Source: Megamerina dolium
Lineage: Eukaryota; Arthropoda; Insecta; Diptera; Megamerinidae
Direction of reading: 5' to 3'
Assembly: GCA_963854835.1 (NCBI GenBank)
Contig: OY978529.1
Span: 47,983,821-48,047,820 of the forward strand
DNA length: 64,000 nucleotides
Shown: one piece after another, positions 48,717 to 63,765 of the stretch
How positions within the stretch are numbered: the first letter of the stretch is position 1
Layout: each line of letters begins with the position of its first letter
Notes under the pieces: model-generated
The model's input: only the letters and a program-made list of their open reading frames with translations
Database searches by the model: none
Told to the model about the DNA's origin: nothing
Made by a program: the position numbers and the translations under genes

Positions 48717-49148
48717 TCAGTATTTAATAATCGTTATTATTATTTTTATTGTTATTATTCTATTATTAATACCCGATGATTATCTGTGCTGTTGTGCTGA
48801 TGACATGTCAGTGTCACATTTTTCTGTTCAATTTCTTTTATATTGTAGTTTCTCTTCAATTAGAGTCATAACAAAGTGTAATAGAATGCCCGACGTTTCT
48901 TTACTGCTTGCGGTATTTGTTGTTAATTTGATTTCATATTGAGTATTATAATTTCATTGTGTTGTTCATAATTACTTATTACACATTACGCATACGCCTA
49001 CAAGACCAGTGAATACATAATAATAACACTACGTGATTTCCGGTGTTTCATGCAATATTTCATATAATCAGATAGAATAATCTATACTACTAATTCTATT
49101 GCTTTTTATAATTATTGTGGCATGTATGAATGTATTTATATATATGTA
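48717..49148. other. Upstream of dpr exon 1 (possible leader or promoter)
   Basis: Holds an ATT-rich repeat (48,725-48,770). I cannot place a promoter or an upstream non-coding exon. Confidence 0.4.
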
Positions 49149-49810
49149 TTAGAGTGAATCGATTTGTTCGGTATGAAAAAACTTGACAATTGGCTTATAA
49201 CAAAAAAGTAATCTACGACAAATTCTAAGAAAATTTTTCCAAGAAACTATAGTTCTAACATCAAAATCGAGCTTCTGATTTTCAATGAGAAAATTTGTTT
49301 ATAAAATTATTCTAAAATATAACATATGGCACTTTTATAGGAAAATTATTGAAATTTATAAAAAATATCAACCTGTATCATTTGCTATGGGCTAGTTCAA
49401 AAGGAAATTTTCTCAGCATTCTATATCGGTGCACATTTGGAAAAAAAGTTTTGTAGGATAACACTGTTCCGTAAAAATTAAAAAAGTGCTTTGGGGGTCA
49501 CTGATCACGAATCTGAGTCCCATATTGCTCCATCACGTCAGAATTTTCAGGGTTGCCACTGGGTTTTTTAAATTTTTTACTTGACTGTGGCAACCCTAAA
49601 TTTTATTTATATGTCTACATATCAAATTTCAAAATCAAAAATTAAGAAATGGCTAACCAACCTCACCATATTGCTAGAAAACAATTCGCCGAAGATCGGA
49701 AGCTCGATTTTGATTTTAGAACTATGATTTATTGGGAAAATTTTCTTTAAATATTCCATAGATTACATTTATGCTATACGCTTGGTCGGAACAAATTGAT
49801 GAATCCTAAT
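49149..49810. mobile_element. Foldback element 1 of an adjacent pair
   Basis: The left end TTAGAGTGAATCGATTTGTT pairs with the right end (reverse complement ATTAGGATTCATCAATTTGTT, ending 49,810). Inner arms also pair: GTTCTAACATCAAAATCGAG (49,253) against CTCGATTTTGATTTTAGAAC (49,706). No coding is visible. Confidence 0.7.
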
Positions 49811-49819
49811 GCAAATACG

Positions 49820-50159
49820 TTAGAGCGGGTTAAATTGTTCACAGCTATAGTAAAATACAATTCTAGGGATAATTTCGAAACAGTATCAATCTGTAAAATA
49901 TACCAAAAAATCGTTTTTTTTTTCCTAAAACATTAAAATTTTAAAAAGCTAAAATAGTTTTTACTAATTCGAATGGTTTAAGCTGTCAAATTGGTAAAGA
50001 AATTAAAATTACCATTGATCGCTTGGTATTGTACAGAAAAAAAAAACAGCACATTTTTTTTGTTACTGAATTTTATTTTTACTACATGGATTATTCGTTT
50101 TTGACAACATCTGGTGAAATTTAATTATAGTACATATGTTACAATTTTACCCACTCTAA
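49820..50159. mobile_element. Foldback element 2 of an adjacent pair
   Basis: The left end TTAGAGCGGGTTAAATTGTT (49,820) pairs with the right end, whose reverse complement is TTAGAGTGGGTAAAATTGT (50,141-50,159). The TTAGAG(T/C)G start matches element 1, so both are probably one family, separated by only nine bases. Non-coding. Confidence 0.7.
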
Positions 50160-51576
50160 TACGAGTACTCACACTACTTTACATATACTCGAATGAGCAT
50201 ACAATTGTATATATAGAAAATTTCAATGATGATATTGTCATTATATGTTTTCCAGCACGTACTATACTTTTATAGAATTCAAAGCAAGACAAAAAAAAAA
50301 CAACAACAACAACAACAAATAACAACCAGCCTCATCAATTGACTGTATGGCACCATTTGGCTGATAAACATAAATTCACTTGCTAACTTTAAGTTGACTG
50401 TTTCGAAATCATGAAGCATTGGTGACATTAAAGAACTGTTTAGTACGTGAGATCATTAACATTAAAGATGCGTACGCAAATTTCACAATTGCCACATATG
50501 TTTCCATCGTTCCATTGATGTATAGGACATCTATGCATACTAAATGTATATGCAATATGTATTGTAGGTACCATCTACATACTCATACTCATATATAAGT
50601 ACTCAACAAATGGCCAAGATCAAATGATAAAATAATTGGGCATTTTTTTTCCCCCTCACTCTGTGTTGCTCGTTCAATCATTTATTTGCTTACTCTTGCG
50701 TAAACATAAGACGTGGTCGTGTATATATATAAAATAAATATAATTCAATTTTTTCTAAAAAAAAAACGCATTACACCATTGGCAGATGTAAATGTAAATG
50801 GTGACAGACTGTATATAGTAAAATCATGAAAAAGCTATTTCAAAACAAAATTCAAATAAAAACATTTCGATTCGATAAAAAAATATATATGGAGGTAAAA
50901 TTGTATGTATTATAGATATATGGCGAGTTGAAATTTTTTTTTTAGAAATACATTTCCGAAAAGGATTAATTTTGAATTAATTAAAAATGGAAAAAAAATG
51001 ATCATGGTTCGGGCCGAATGTGTAAAAAATAAAAATTTGTTCAAAAATTGTTTTTTAATATTACAACAATAATTTAGAAAATTATTTAATTGCAGAACAT
51101 ACATAAAATTATGCACTCATAAGTCATAGTTTCACTTACTACAATAAATATACACAGTAACATATGATATTTTCCATTTACTTATACTTGGTATGAATTT
51201 ACATATTTGTTGTTCAATTATGTTGTTTTTTTTTTTTTTTCGGTAACTCAAAATTGTTATAAGTTACTGACTATAGTTCACAATATTTTCACACAATCAA
51301 GCATTTACTCAAAACTTTTTTTGTGTCACATTCTCTGCCAGAGAGAGAGAGAGAGAGAGCGCTGAATGAAGATTGCATTTGTGAAAACCAATGTCAATGT
51401 ATTTACTATACAACACAATTTATAGTGTTTTATATGCGTGTGTGTGTGTGTGTGTGTAATATACGTCCAATTCAGTTTCACTATAAAATCAAAAAGTTTT
51501 CATTCAAATCTTAATTGCAAATATTCTCATTCACACACACACGTACACAAACACATATGCTCACAAAACGGCAGCC
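50160..51576. other. Intergenic DNA
   Basis: No gene recognised. It holds a CAA repeat (50,301-50,319), a GA repeat (51,342-51,358) and a GT repeat (51,439-51,457). Confidence 0.5.
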
Positions 51577-51700
51577 TCCATTTCCTGTAATCTTTCAACA
51601 CTGATTTCCGTTTTTGTTCCTCATGTTGTTCCGCTTTTGCATAATCATCGTCACTGTCGAGTAGTACATTATATTGAAATTGTGAACTTTTGCATTTATT
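51577..51700 (-). pseudogene. Coding-like relic of unknown origin
   Basis: One minus-strand frame reads QFQYNVLLDSDDDYAKAEQ then HEEQKRKSVLKDYRKW. Shifting frame near 51,600 instead gives TEISVERLQEMEAAVL and a TGA stop. Both halves look like charged, helical protein, and the switch point would be explained by a small indel. I do not recognise the family. It could be a retro-pseudogene end, a real terminal exon, or chance. Confidence 0.3.
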
Positions 51701-51745
51701 TACACGTATGTATACGAGTATGTATGTGGATACTAAAGTATACAT

Positions 51746-52344
51746 ACATACAAAATAAGATTCAATTATATATTTTGTATTTTACATTTTGTCTTTCTAC
51801 ACTGACATACTACTTTTGTAATATTTGCAATTTGTCTTGTTTTCTTAAATTTTTTTTTTTTTTTTTTGCATATTAAATTTTGTATTGAATGCAGCTACTA
51901 ATATATTTCATATTTTGTATTAAAGCAATTGAAGGAAAACCATAGCGAACTTCTGCTCCGGTATCATTGTCGTATTAAATTTTGAGAATTCTAGAAGAAA
52001 CCTACTTAGATGAGACTTTTTTGATTTTTAGATTTCAGGATTTTTCGGATATTAGTTTTTTCAGAATTTAGTCGCATTTAGTCTGGCAAAACATAGCCAG
52101 AAGATTTATTTTTTCGTATGAAAACTAAAAAAAAACCAAATCAAGCGATTTAAAAATTATCCAAGAGCCACATTGTTATCTATTGCGAAACTCTTAAAGT
52201 CCTCCAATTCTGTGGCAAACGATATTTTGAATGTTCGAATTGATTGGAAATTGGAAATGAATTGATGAAGCAAATATAAACAATTGCTGAATTATGTTTA
52301 AATGCTTCAAATTGAAGTGGTTATTTTCTTCAGTGTATTCCAAT
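51746..52344. other. Intergenic DNA
   Basis: No gene recognised; T tract at 51,851-51,867. Confidence 0.5.
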
Positions 52345-53082
52345 ACACGAATTCAATGGGCAGGCTGATAAGTCTCTATTCTAAATAAAACACAGAATTC
52401 ATTTATTGGAATAAAAATTATTGATTTATTCTCCAATGTAATCTCCTTTACGAAACTAAACCTTTCGAATAATATGATTTGTTCAATTCAACTCAAAATA
52501 AGCTCAGTTTTTTTTTTTTTAGGAAGGACATCATCATTAAACTTAAAGCCTTTACCTTAGAGCCATTTTTTCATCTTTGGAATGAGTGGTTTATAGTGGT
52601 CTAAATCTGGAGAATAGAATAAATGCGAAAATAATTTGTGGCGCAATTTAAACGATTTTTCTCGCATAGAAGGTGTAGGTCGGGTGCATTGACTTAGTGA
52701 AGCGTGAATTCTTCGAAATTGTATGTTATGCCTACACACATTCTTTATGGGATATTTACCATGTCAGCTATCTTCATCGACGAAAAGAATATCATGGTAT
52801 TTGATTAATTATTTTTTCAGCGGTGACCTCAAGTGGATAAACTCCACTTCATTTGGCTACGTATGACGGCAATGAAATTCGATAAAAATTTCTGTTTTTT
52901 TTTTCTTTAAAAACTTGAATTTAATCAGTCATAATTCAGGATTCAGGATTAATATTAATTAACATCGGAAAAATTGTATATAGTTTCAAGGGCTATAAAA
53001 ACGACTAGTTTAGTCTAAGAGTAAGAGAGCAAATAATATAGTTTTGTGCTGACATCATAGACTTATCAGTCCGCCTTCGTAT
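52345..53082 (-). mobile_element. Degraded mariner relic
   Basis: The ends pair as GGGCAGGCTGATAAGTCTC (52,358) and CGAAGGCGGACTGATAAGTC (reverse complement ending 53,082). The AGACTGATAAGTC core recurs in the relic at 17,132-17,498. On the minus strand FYSPDLDHYKPLIPKMKKWL (52,560-52,620) is the catalytic PPYSPDLAPSDYHLFPKMKKWL block with its third Asp region damaged. Little else is readable. Confidence 0.65.
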
Positions 53083-56440
<3,358 letters not shown>

Positions 56441-56870
56441 TAATGATCGGGAAGGATTGGAAAACACTGCCCGATACGAAACATCCACCAGAAGAAGCTA
56501 ATGGTGACTATTTGATGGTTTGAAGGCGGTGTAATCGAACGGCGAATGCAACTGTATGCAACTGGACGAAATGATGCGGAATCTTGCAATTAAACCGTCG
56601 AGAGTTTACGACCGATCAAGAGGATTGCATCTTACACGACAACGCGCAACCACAAACTGCACGAATGACTGTGGCAAAGCTACAGGAGTTGAATTCGGAA
56701 ACTCTCCGTCACCCATCATATTCAGCCGACCTTGCATCCACCGACTATCACTTCTTTCGGAATTTGGACAATTTCCTTTTAGGAAAAAAAATGTAATTCC
56801 GAAGAGACTGTCAAAAGTGCCTTCAGCAGTTGACCCACTCTCTTGCACCAATCTTCTATAGCAGAGGGAT
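56441..56870 (+). pseudogene. Mariner transposase C-terminal relic
   Basis: Frames give QLDEMMRNLAIKPSRV, then CILHDNAQPQTARMTVAKLQ (second catalytic Asp), TLRHPSYSADLASTDYHFF (third) and RNLDNFLLGKK. The block from HDNA to STDYHFF keeps the DD34D spacing. The pattern is that of the SETMAR/Hsmar-like insect mariners. The 5' half and both TIRs are not found. Confidence 0.78.
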
Positions 56871-57175
56871 AAATGAGCTATCATTTCATACTAGAAAACC
56901 CGATACATAGATTATTTATTATCTTTCAAATGGCAATTTCTGAAAATAGCTTTGGAAGGGCTATGGGACAAAGCTCTTGATTTGAGCTCTTGAAATGAGA
57001 ATACAATATTTGCGACCAAAAAATATTAAATATAAATAATTTTTCATATTCACCAACTCTAAATATGTTTTGCCTCAAAGTAATAAAATATTTTTTTATT
57101 TCTGAGAATAAATAAAAAATAAAAATCAGTAAATAATAATTCTGATTTATTTAATTTTACTTATAATGATTATAC
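56871..57175. other. Intergenic DNA
   Basis: Nothing recognised. Confidence 0.5.
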
Positions 57176-57556
57176 AGCTTATCCTCTAACACGGAGTGTA
57201 GACTCTGTCTGGAGGAGAATGAAACATCGATCCACATCTTTTGCGAATGCTCAGCCTTGGCCAGGCTTCGATTCAAACACTTTCAGCTGAGTTTCCTAAC
57301 ACCAGCTATAATCATCAAAAGTTCGACGAGATCAATTCTATCTTTTATTAAAAAGGTAGAGGAGATTCTAGTGTCGTAGACGGGCTTGGATACAAAAGAC
57401 CTCGTATGGTCGCAGTGGATGGCTCTCAGAGGTATCAGCCTTAGGGCTCATGTCCTCTAACAGACTTCAGTCTGGTTCCGCGTGGTCCACTTGATAAACA
57501 AGGTTTTTGTCCTTGCTCCAACGTCACGCTCTTTTTTGATTGATTGATTGATTACA
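57176..57556 (+). pseudogene. LINE 3' end with TGAT-repeat terminus
   Basis: The plus strand reads CRLCLEENETSIHIFCECSA, then LARLRFKHFQLSFLTPA and a worn tail: a CCHC-type terminal motif of I/LOA-like LINEs. After about 170 bases of untranslated sequence the element ends in TTGATTGATTGATTGATT (57,537-57,554), a microsatellite-type LINE 3' terminus. It is strongly 5'-truncated. Confidence 0.7.
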
Positions 57557-58920
57557 CAGCTCCACAAAATATGATATCTGACCGTCCAAATTATTCATAT
57601 TCTATGGATTTTGGGTTGCTCAATTAAAAATAGTCGAAAAATGAAGCCTTTTGAGGTTAGAAAAAAGCCTGACAATGATGGCAGAAATTGTACCCCGTAT
57701 TCAGATTCAGCGACCTAAAATACATGAGCTGTGACTATACTAGTCCGTCGAACGTCCTACTACTTTTCTGTGGAGTTTCCACAGCCATCACAGGTTTACC
57801 ATCACCTTCTAAATGCAAACAACCATAACAAAAACAACAACAACAACAAATTTGAGCGATGTTTCGACGACCAAATATCCATACAATATGACTACTTTGG
57901 CATTTTGGGCATTATTGTAACCCATTCGATGAATCTGTTATAAATTTTGCTTAGAAAAATTACGGCGCAGACGGACCAATAACGACACCATCGCAAGTAA
58001 TACATGTAAAAGACCATATCATAGCATATCATAAAACAATGTGAAGATGCCAAGACGTTTGTGTCATACTACTAGCGATTAATATTAATTTCCAAGTTGT
58101 GATTGTAAATGCAAATGCAATCATAATTCTAGATGATTAAACATTTCAATTTGGCTGGTGGTATTCATCAAACAAACGAATGACAATAAGTGATACAGAG
58201 AATGGGAAAATCCGCTTAAGTGTGACAAGCTCTCCAACAGAACTTACAGAGGGAGATAAATATGGTACAATTGTGATTACGTTCAAATCTGCACAGACTA
58301 TAATCAATTACTCGACTATGTAATTATGGTGTCAATGAGCTAAATGCAGCAAATGAAAAAATGACACAGTCACAATACTATATATTTGAGTAAAGCGCAT
58401 AATAGTGAAACGGTCATAATGATGCCTACAAGAAGCAGCGACTTTTTAATGGTGCAATTTAATTATTTTACCGCCTCCAATCGAATTATACACATATGTA
58501 TCAATTGTGACAAATTGAGCTTCCCAGCAAATAATGAGAAGATCTCATAAAAAGGATGTTGCTGAATTAATTAAAATTCGATTAGACCGTTCAAAGTTTA
58601 ATGTTTCAACGTTTCTTTTATGTGCTTAAGGAATGAAATTATTAACAAAAGGAATTCTTAAATGTTCCCATAAAACGATGAGTAATTACTCAATGATATT
58701 CATGAGTTACTTGTATATAATAATTGTAAAAGTATAGAATTTTGTTAGTTTATATTTATTCTATAAAGTATTCAAGTATTTAAATATTTCTACAAAATAT
58801 TGTCGTACTATGAAAACATATAATTTTTAGTACCAAAAAAAAAAATCCAATTAGCATTTTTCGCAACACCTAGCAACACTCTTGAATGCATTCAGGCATA
58901 CCAGTACTCACTTATATACG
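57557..58920. other. Intergenic DNA
   Basis: No gene recognised. A 70-codon plus-strand frame at 57,731-57,943 contains an AAC/AAT run and no motif. Confidence 0.5.
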
Positions 58921-59997
58921 TAACACATTGTTCAATAAATCCCGGGACAAACCAAGAGATGGCACTACAAATACCATATCCTTATTATTTTTGGATAGTA
59001 CCAACCTTCAGACGATATCATGGCATTCACACAATTAGTTGACTATTTACAGTCGTTTAAGATCGAAAATAATCATTTATTGGTGATTTGCTAATTTCAA
59101 ACGTGGTCGTATAGTCACAAATGACGCTAAACAATCATTGTCGTCCAAATGATGCTGCTACAGCAGAAAACATTAAAAAGACAATGAAAATCGTGATGGA
59201 AAATCGAAAAATGAAATGCCTTACAGTCTAAAGATATCATTCATAAACATTTGTCTATGAAAAATCTCCATTCCAAATGGGTTCCGCTTTTGCTCACAAT
59301 GGAACAAAAACGACAACGAATCGATTAATTAGAGCGCTGTTTAATGACCTTTATGCGTAATAGTCGCGATGTTTTGAATCGGTGGCAATGAATGAAACAT
59401 GGATCCATTATTATACACCAGAATCGTTAGTCAGCTGAGTGAAGAATGGGCGGTGGAAGTCGTCCAAAGCGACCAAAAACTCAACAGTCAGCTGGCAAGG
59501 TTTTGGTTTTTATATTTTGGGATACACACGGTATAATATTAATCGACTCCATTGAAAAAGGAAGAACTGGAGCGATTGAAGAATGAAATCGCTCTAAAAC
59601 GGCCTCAAATGCAAAAGAAAAAAGTTTTTTTTTTATCAATACAATGCTCCGTGTCAGAAGCAGTTATTAACAATGGTAAAAATATATGAATTATACTTCG
59701 AATTGTTGCCGAATCCACCATATTCGCCAGATTTGGCTACCAGCGACTTTTGGCTGTTCGCAGACTTGAAAAAAATGCTACGAGAGAAAAACGATTTGGC
59801 TCAAAAGAAGAAGCAATCGCTAAAACAAACGCGTATGTTTAGGTAAAAGTTAAATCGTTCTACAAGCAAGGTATCGAAAAATTAGAAATGCGATAGAATA
59901 ATTGCTCTTGAAGGAAATTATGTTCATAAATAAAAAAGAATTTAAAAAAAAAATGGTTGTTCTTACTTAGTCCCGGAATTTATTGAACTATGTGTTA
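58921..59997 (+). mobile_element. Mariner element, rosa-like, inactive but full-span
   Basis: The ends TAACACATTGTTCAATAAAT and TAACACATAGTTCAATAAAT (reverse complement at 59,978-59,997) are inverted repeats running into CCGGGAC. The transposase is readable in pieces: ENIKKTMKIVMENRKMKC, VAMNETWIHYYTPES, VLVFIFWDTHGIILIDS-like, LKNEIALKRPQMQKKK, LLTMVKIYELYFELLPNPPY and SPDLATSDFWLFADLKKMLR. The first catalytic Asp is Asn (MNETW for MDETW), the second-Asp block (HQDNAP) is scrambled near 59,640, and many frameshifts and stops are present. Confidence 0.85.
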
Positions 59998-60470
59998 CAT
60001 GTGTAATAAATTCAGCACGCATTCATATTGCACACCGATGGAAAGAACTATAGGTTGTTAACGATGTGAGTGACATCATTCATATACACACACTTTTGAA
60101 ATTTTTTCTATTTCTATTTCAACTCTTTACTGTATTCGCGCCTGAGTAAGTAAATACATATATTACTTCTATATGAAACAATAAAGAAAAATGTAAAATA
60201 AATGTGTCAACAACCGGCAAAACAACCGTTAAAAATCCAATTTGTATGCCATTTTATGCTCTTCAAAATTGACGTTTCTATAGAAATCTCTCCCACCGGT
60301 CGCAGAGTGTTTTTAGAGTAGAGAAAAATATAAATCACCTCTATTAATTTTTTTCCACCAACATTTTCCTTTTATCCCATATTTACTCGCCAAAAACCAA
60401 CCAAAAACATTCGAAAATCCATAGATTCTTATGTATCGCCCGTATACTTACCGGCTACCTCCACACCTTA
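59998..60470. other. Intergenic DNA
   Basis: No gene recognised. Confidence 0.5.
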
Positions 60471-60845
60471 AAGATGCATCTCGTCGTCGCGTAGGAGCAA
60501 TGTTTAGCTCAGAGAATTGTCTCAAATCATTTGTGAACTGGAGAAGCTTGGGGTTGAGAAGTTTTAATGCATCAGTTTAACCTTTAGACTACCATCTATT
60601 CTAATCCCTTGAAAACTTCACACAGTGGAAAAACCACAACATGAAAATGACTGCGAAAACCATTTGTCGATGTTCTTTGGCCAGAATCCACAGAAGATCT
60701 ACGAAGATGGAATAATGGCTCTTCCTGGAAAATGGCAAAAAGTGATCGATAACAGAATTGTGATTAATTCTGTTTATCGATAGTAATAAAAATAAACATC
60801 TCAATTTATCGAAAAAAGACTGCACTAATTTTTACTTGACCGATA
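60471..60845 (+). pseudogene. Mariner transposase 3' relic
   Basis: Scattered frames read SQIICELEKLGVEKFLM, LDYHLF (third catalytic Asp region), SLENFTQWKNHN and NPQKIYEDGIMALPGKWQKV followed by ID. The last is the terminal FY.DGI..LP.RWQKV.D motif of mariner transposases. The 5' two-thirds is absent. Confidence 0.65.
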
Positions 60846-61880
60846 TTGAGCCATTTAGACGGCGCTGATCAAGAATATTTCACTAATTAGGTGATTCCAA
60901 TGCAAAACAGCAGATTTATATATCTTCATTATCTAATACATCGTGTTTATTTTTGCTTTCATTGCTGTTATGTTGTTCGAATCGTACCGGAAATAACAAT
61001 ATATGGTCGTAGTGATATACTATAGGTACGTATGATGCTTTCATATAAATTTATACACACACTCATCCACGTAGACGGATATTAAGCTTTTGTCTGTGTG
61101 TAATCACAGTAACAATTCGGAGCAAATTGATAAATGAGCCTCTTAGTTAAATTAAGGTTGCGAAATCAGCGTTTGAAAATAGAGGCAAGTTTAATATTAT
61201 TTTATTGTGTGGAATTCTTTCAGATTAGTCGTAATAATTTGCTGAGTGAGTGAGCAAATAAACCTTTATTATATCGCAGTGGAGTTGTAACCACATGTAA
61301 CAATATTCAATTTCGGCCATTTGCGCCCCGAACATTTTGTAAATGAAAATAGAAATAAGTTAATATTATCTATAGTTAGGAAGGTATTCATTCGCTAAAA
61401 AGAACACCATTATCTTCAATACTTCCTTTATACATAAAAGTATACACATTAAGTTGCCCAAGTGAGCGTTGGCAGTATGTATGTTGTGTATATTTAAACT
61501 ACCATGTTTACATTCAGACAATTTATACATCTTCATGTGGACAATTTATGTCATGACTATATCCGTGATTATCTTTTAATAGCGACAAACACGAAATAAA
61601 AAGAGCATACACGTAAGTGATTTATTCACATAGGATTTTTATATGCAATTCTTATACTAATCCATACATATGTACATATGTATTAGTATTGCCTGTACTT
61701 ATAATATACACAGAGTTCCATTCAATTTTTATGAAAAAGAACCTATGTATTGCATATCGTTAATACAAAATATAACATTTTGCAGTCAGCACATGGGTTG
61801 ACCTTCGATAGTAACCACAAATCACATGTTGGTCCGTGACGTCACATTTAACATAGGAAAAATCAAAAAAACTATAAAAT
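60846..61880. other. Intergenic DNA
   Basis: About 1 kb with no recognised gene or element. Confidence 0.5.
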
Positions 61881-62904
61881 AATGAGCTGAGCATTAACCC
61901 AGCAAAAACCACAATGCATATGGAATTCAGCGATTTCAAACAGAGCTCAGTAATAAAAACGAATGGGAAGGTATATCTAAAACATACGGGATAAACCAAA
62001 ACATGATAACATGGTTTACAGACTGCGCCGGAGCAGAAGTTATAGACCCGGGGATAAAATACTCGAAGCCTTTAGGTAACATCACTACTGTCTTTCAAGC
62101 GGAAATATACGCGATTGACAGGTGTGACCACTTCAACATCTTGAGCCAATACTGGAATAGAAAGATTGCAATCCTGATAAACACTCAGGCTGCTATCAAG
62201 GCACTGAACTCTAACCAGGGGAAACCAAAACTGGTGTGGAAATGTCTTGACAAGCTGAATAAACTTGGTGAAAATAACCAATTATGGATGCTTTGGGTTC
62301 CAGAACATATTGGAGTTAGAGGCTTGCCAGGAAGGTAGCAGCAATATCCTTGTAGGCCCAGAAACCTTCTGTGGTCTGGGCAAAGGAGCTTTATCCATGC
62401 TCATTAAAAGGAGTGAAGAATCAGAAAGACAATCATTTTGGGAAAAACTTACAAGGTTTTTCCCAATCCAAGACATTTTTAGGGACCTATAACCAAAAAC
62501 GATTTGAGGAATGTATCAGTTTGAACAAGAATAATATAAGAATCATAACGGGATTATTGACAGGAGACTGCAGGCTGAATGATCACCTAACGAAACTGGG
62601 AATCTTCTCGGATGAAACCTGCCGACATTGCAGGGAGGAGAATGAAACTGCAAAACATGTATTGGAAACGTGCCCAACACTTATGCACACAAGAAAGAAA
62701 AACTTAGGGGCATTTATAATACCGGAAAATCTGCTGAAGTCCATTAGGGTAGGATCTATACTAAACTTCCTTATGGATGCTGAACTTAGAGAAATACTCT
62801 ATTCCATGCCACACAATAGACCTAGGATCGCGAGTGAATTTTCAAAGCATGCTTACAAGGTACTTACACATTTAGTACTTTTACAAGTGATGACCTCGTG
62901 GTAA
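61881..62904 (+). pseudogene. LINE with RNase H, second copy of the 32-kb family
   Basis: Starts with an RT-thumb scrap (LSINPAKTTMHMEFSDF), then FQTELSNKNEWEGISKTYG. RNase H follows: MITWFTDCAGAEVIDPG (first Asp kept, TDGS changed to TDCA), KPLGNITTVFQAEIYAIDRC (Glu kept) and AILINTQAAIKALNS, where the expected catalytic Asp of SDSQAA is Asn. After VPEHIGVRG the frame shifts, and the C-terminal part is open: SLNKNNIRIITGLLTGDCRL, KLGIFSDETCRHCREENETA and KHVLETCPTLMH, a CCHC-like motif. It ends at a TAA near 62,904. Same family as the minus-strand relic at 32,285-33,240, and clearly diverged from it. Confidence 0.82.
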
Positions 62905-63275
62905 TTCGTGTTTTGTTTTATTGTTCTTTTTATATTATTTTCGATTCGATTGTTTCGTGCTTTCATTTCGATTATTTCCGATTAGACCGACTTCGTATAT
63001 GAAAGAAGAAACAACCGGAATATTCCTTTTTAACCTTATAATTATAGTTGGTGCTTCTATGGGTATACCTTTTTATTTGTAACCTTTCCGAAATTTAAAT
63101 TTGATTAGCATGTTTTTCTATTATAAATGAAAGTGTAAAAAAATGTTTGTTTTGATTTCTATCGTTTTTTTTTTCAAATTGATCGAACATGTCAGTAAAC
63201 TTTGAAAATTAAACGCATCAAATGTGAAATTTCTGTCAATTCAATTTCAAATTGAAATAATCAAAAATAATAATC
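62905..63275. other. Upstream of the 63-kb gene
   Basis: Presumably holds the promoter and 5' UTR of the next gene, but no core promoter element can be called with confidence. Confidence 0.4.
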
Positions 63276-63765
63276 ATGATGATAACTAAGGCACTTTTTA
63301 TTGCAAAACATTTACAAAATCCATCTATTGAATATCTGAGAATATGCTGTACATTCTTGCAGAAATCTTTTAACACAACATCAGTATGTTATAGTGAGAA
63401 ACCTCTATTGCCAATAATTGATATCAATGCAGACGGTATGATGTATGAGGATAGTGAAATGGTAACAGCGGAAGTGAATAAAGGACTTTTAAATACCTCA
63501 CTGACAACCATTGACGGCGCTCCTATAGCACCGATCGATATCGATCCGTGGGTCGAAGAGGATGAAGCTAAACATGGTACAGTCGAAGATAAATATTTTG
63601 ATAAAAAACCCATCGAATATCCACCGATACCACAGGAACGATCGGGCGTATATGAATTCCGAGGCATAAAAATTGTTTTACCTAAAAAGATGCTAAATGA
63701 TGCAACATATCGATATCGTTTGGACCCAGAAGACCAAGAGACATTAGCAGATGACATGCGCATTT
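63276..63765 (+). CDS. First coding exon of a probable nuclear-encoded mitochondrial protein
   Basis: ATG at 63,276 opens MMITKALFIAKHLQNPSIEY, a basic, Ser/Leu-rich N-terminus with few acidic residues, as in mitochondrial targeting sequences. The rest is acidic and Pro-rich: PLLPIIDINADGMMYEDSEM, IAPIDIDPWVEEDEAKHGTV, EYPPIPQERSGVYEFRGIKI, VLPKKMLNDATYRYRLDPED. Composition and codon use differ sharply from the surrounding DNA. A consensus donor, GTAAGT, starts at 63,766 inside the frame, so the exon probably ends in ATGCGCATTT (163 codons plus one base), and the apparent stop at 63,780 is intronic. The gene runs past the window. I do not recognise the protein; a mitochondrial ribosomal or assembly factor is only a guess. 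Confidence 0.75.

Noticed and set aside
48154..48942. Plus-strand open frames opposite dpr exon 1 (poly-Cys, poly-Val, poly-His stretches)
   Set aside because: They are complements of CAG/CAA and GGT/GGC repeats that lack stops in several frames; the minus-strand frame has a signal segment and a donor.
63389..63763. 124-codon minus-strand open frame
   Set aside because: It is the shadow of the plus-strand exon at 63,276, which has the start, composition and donor expected of a gene.
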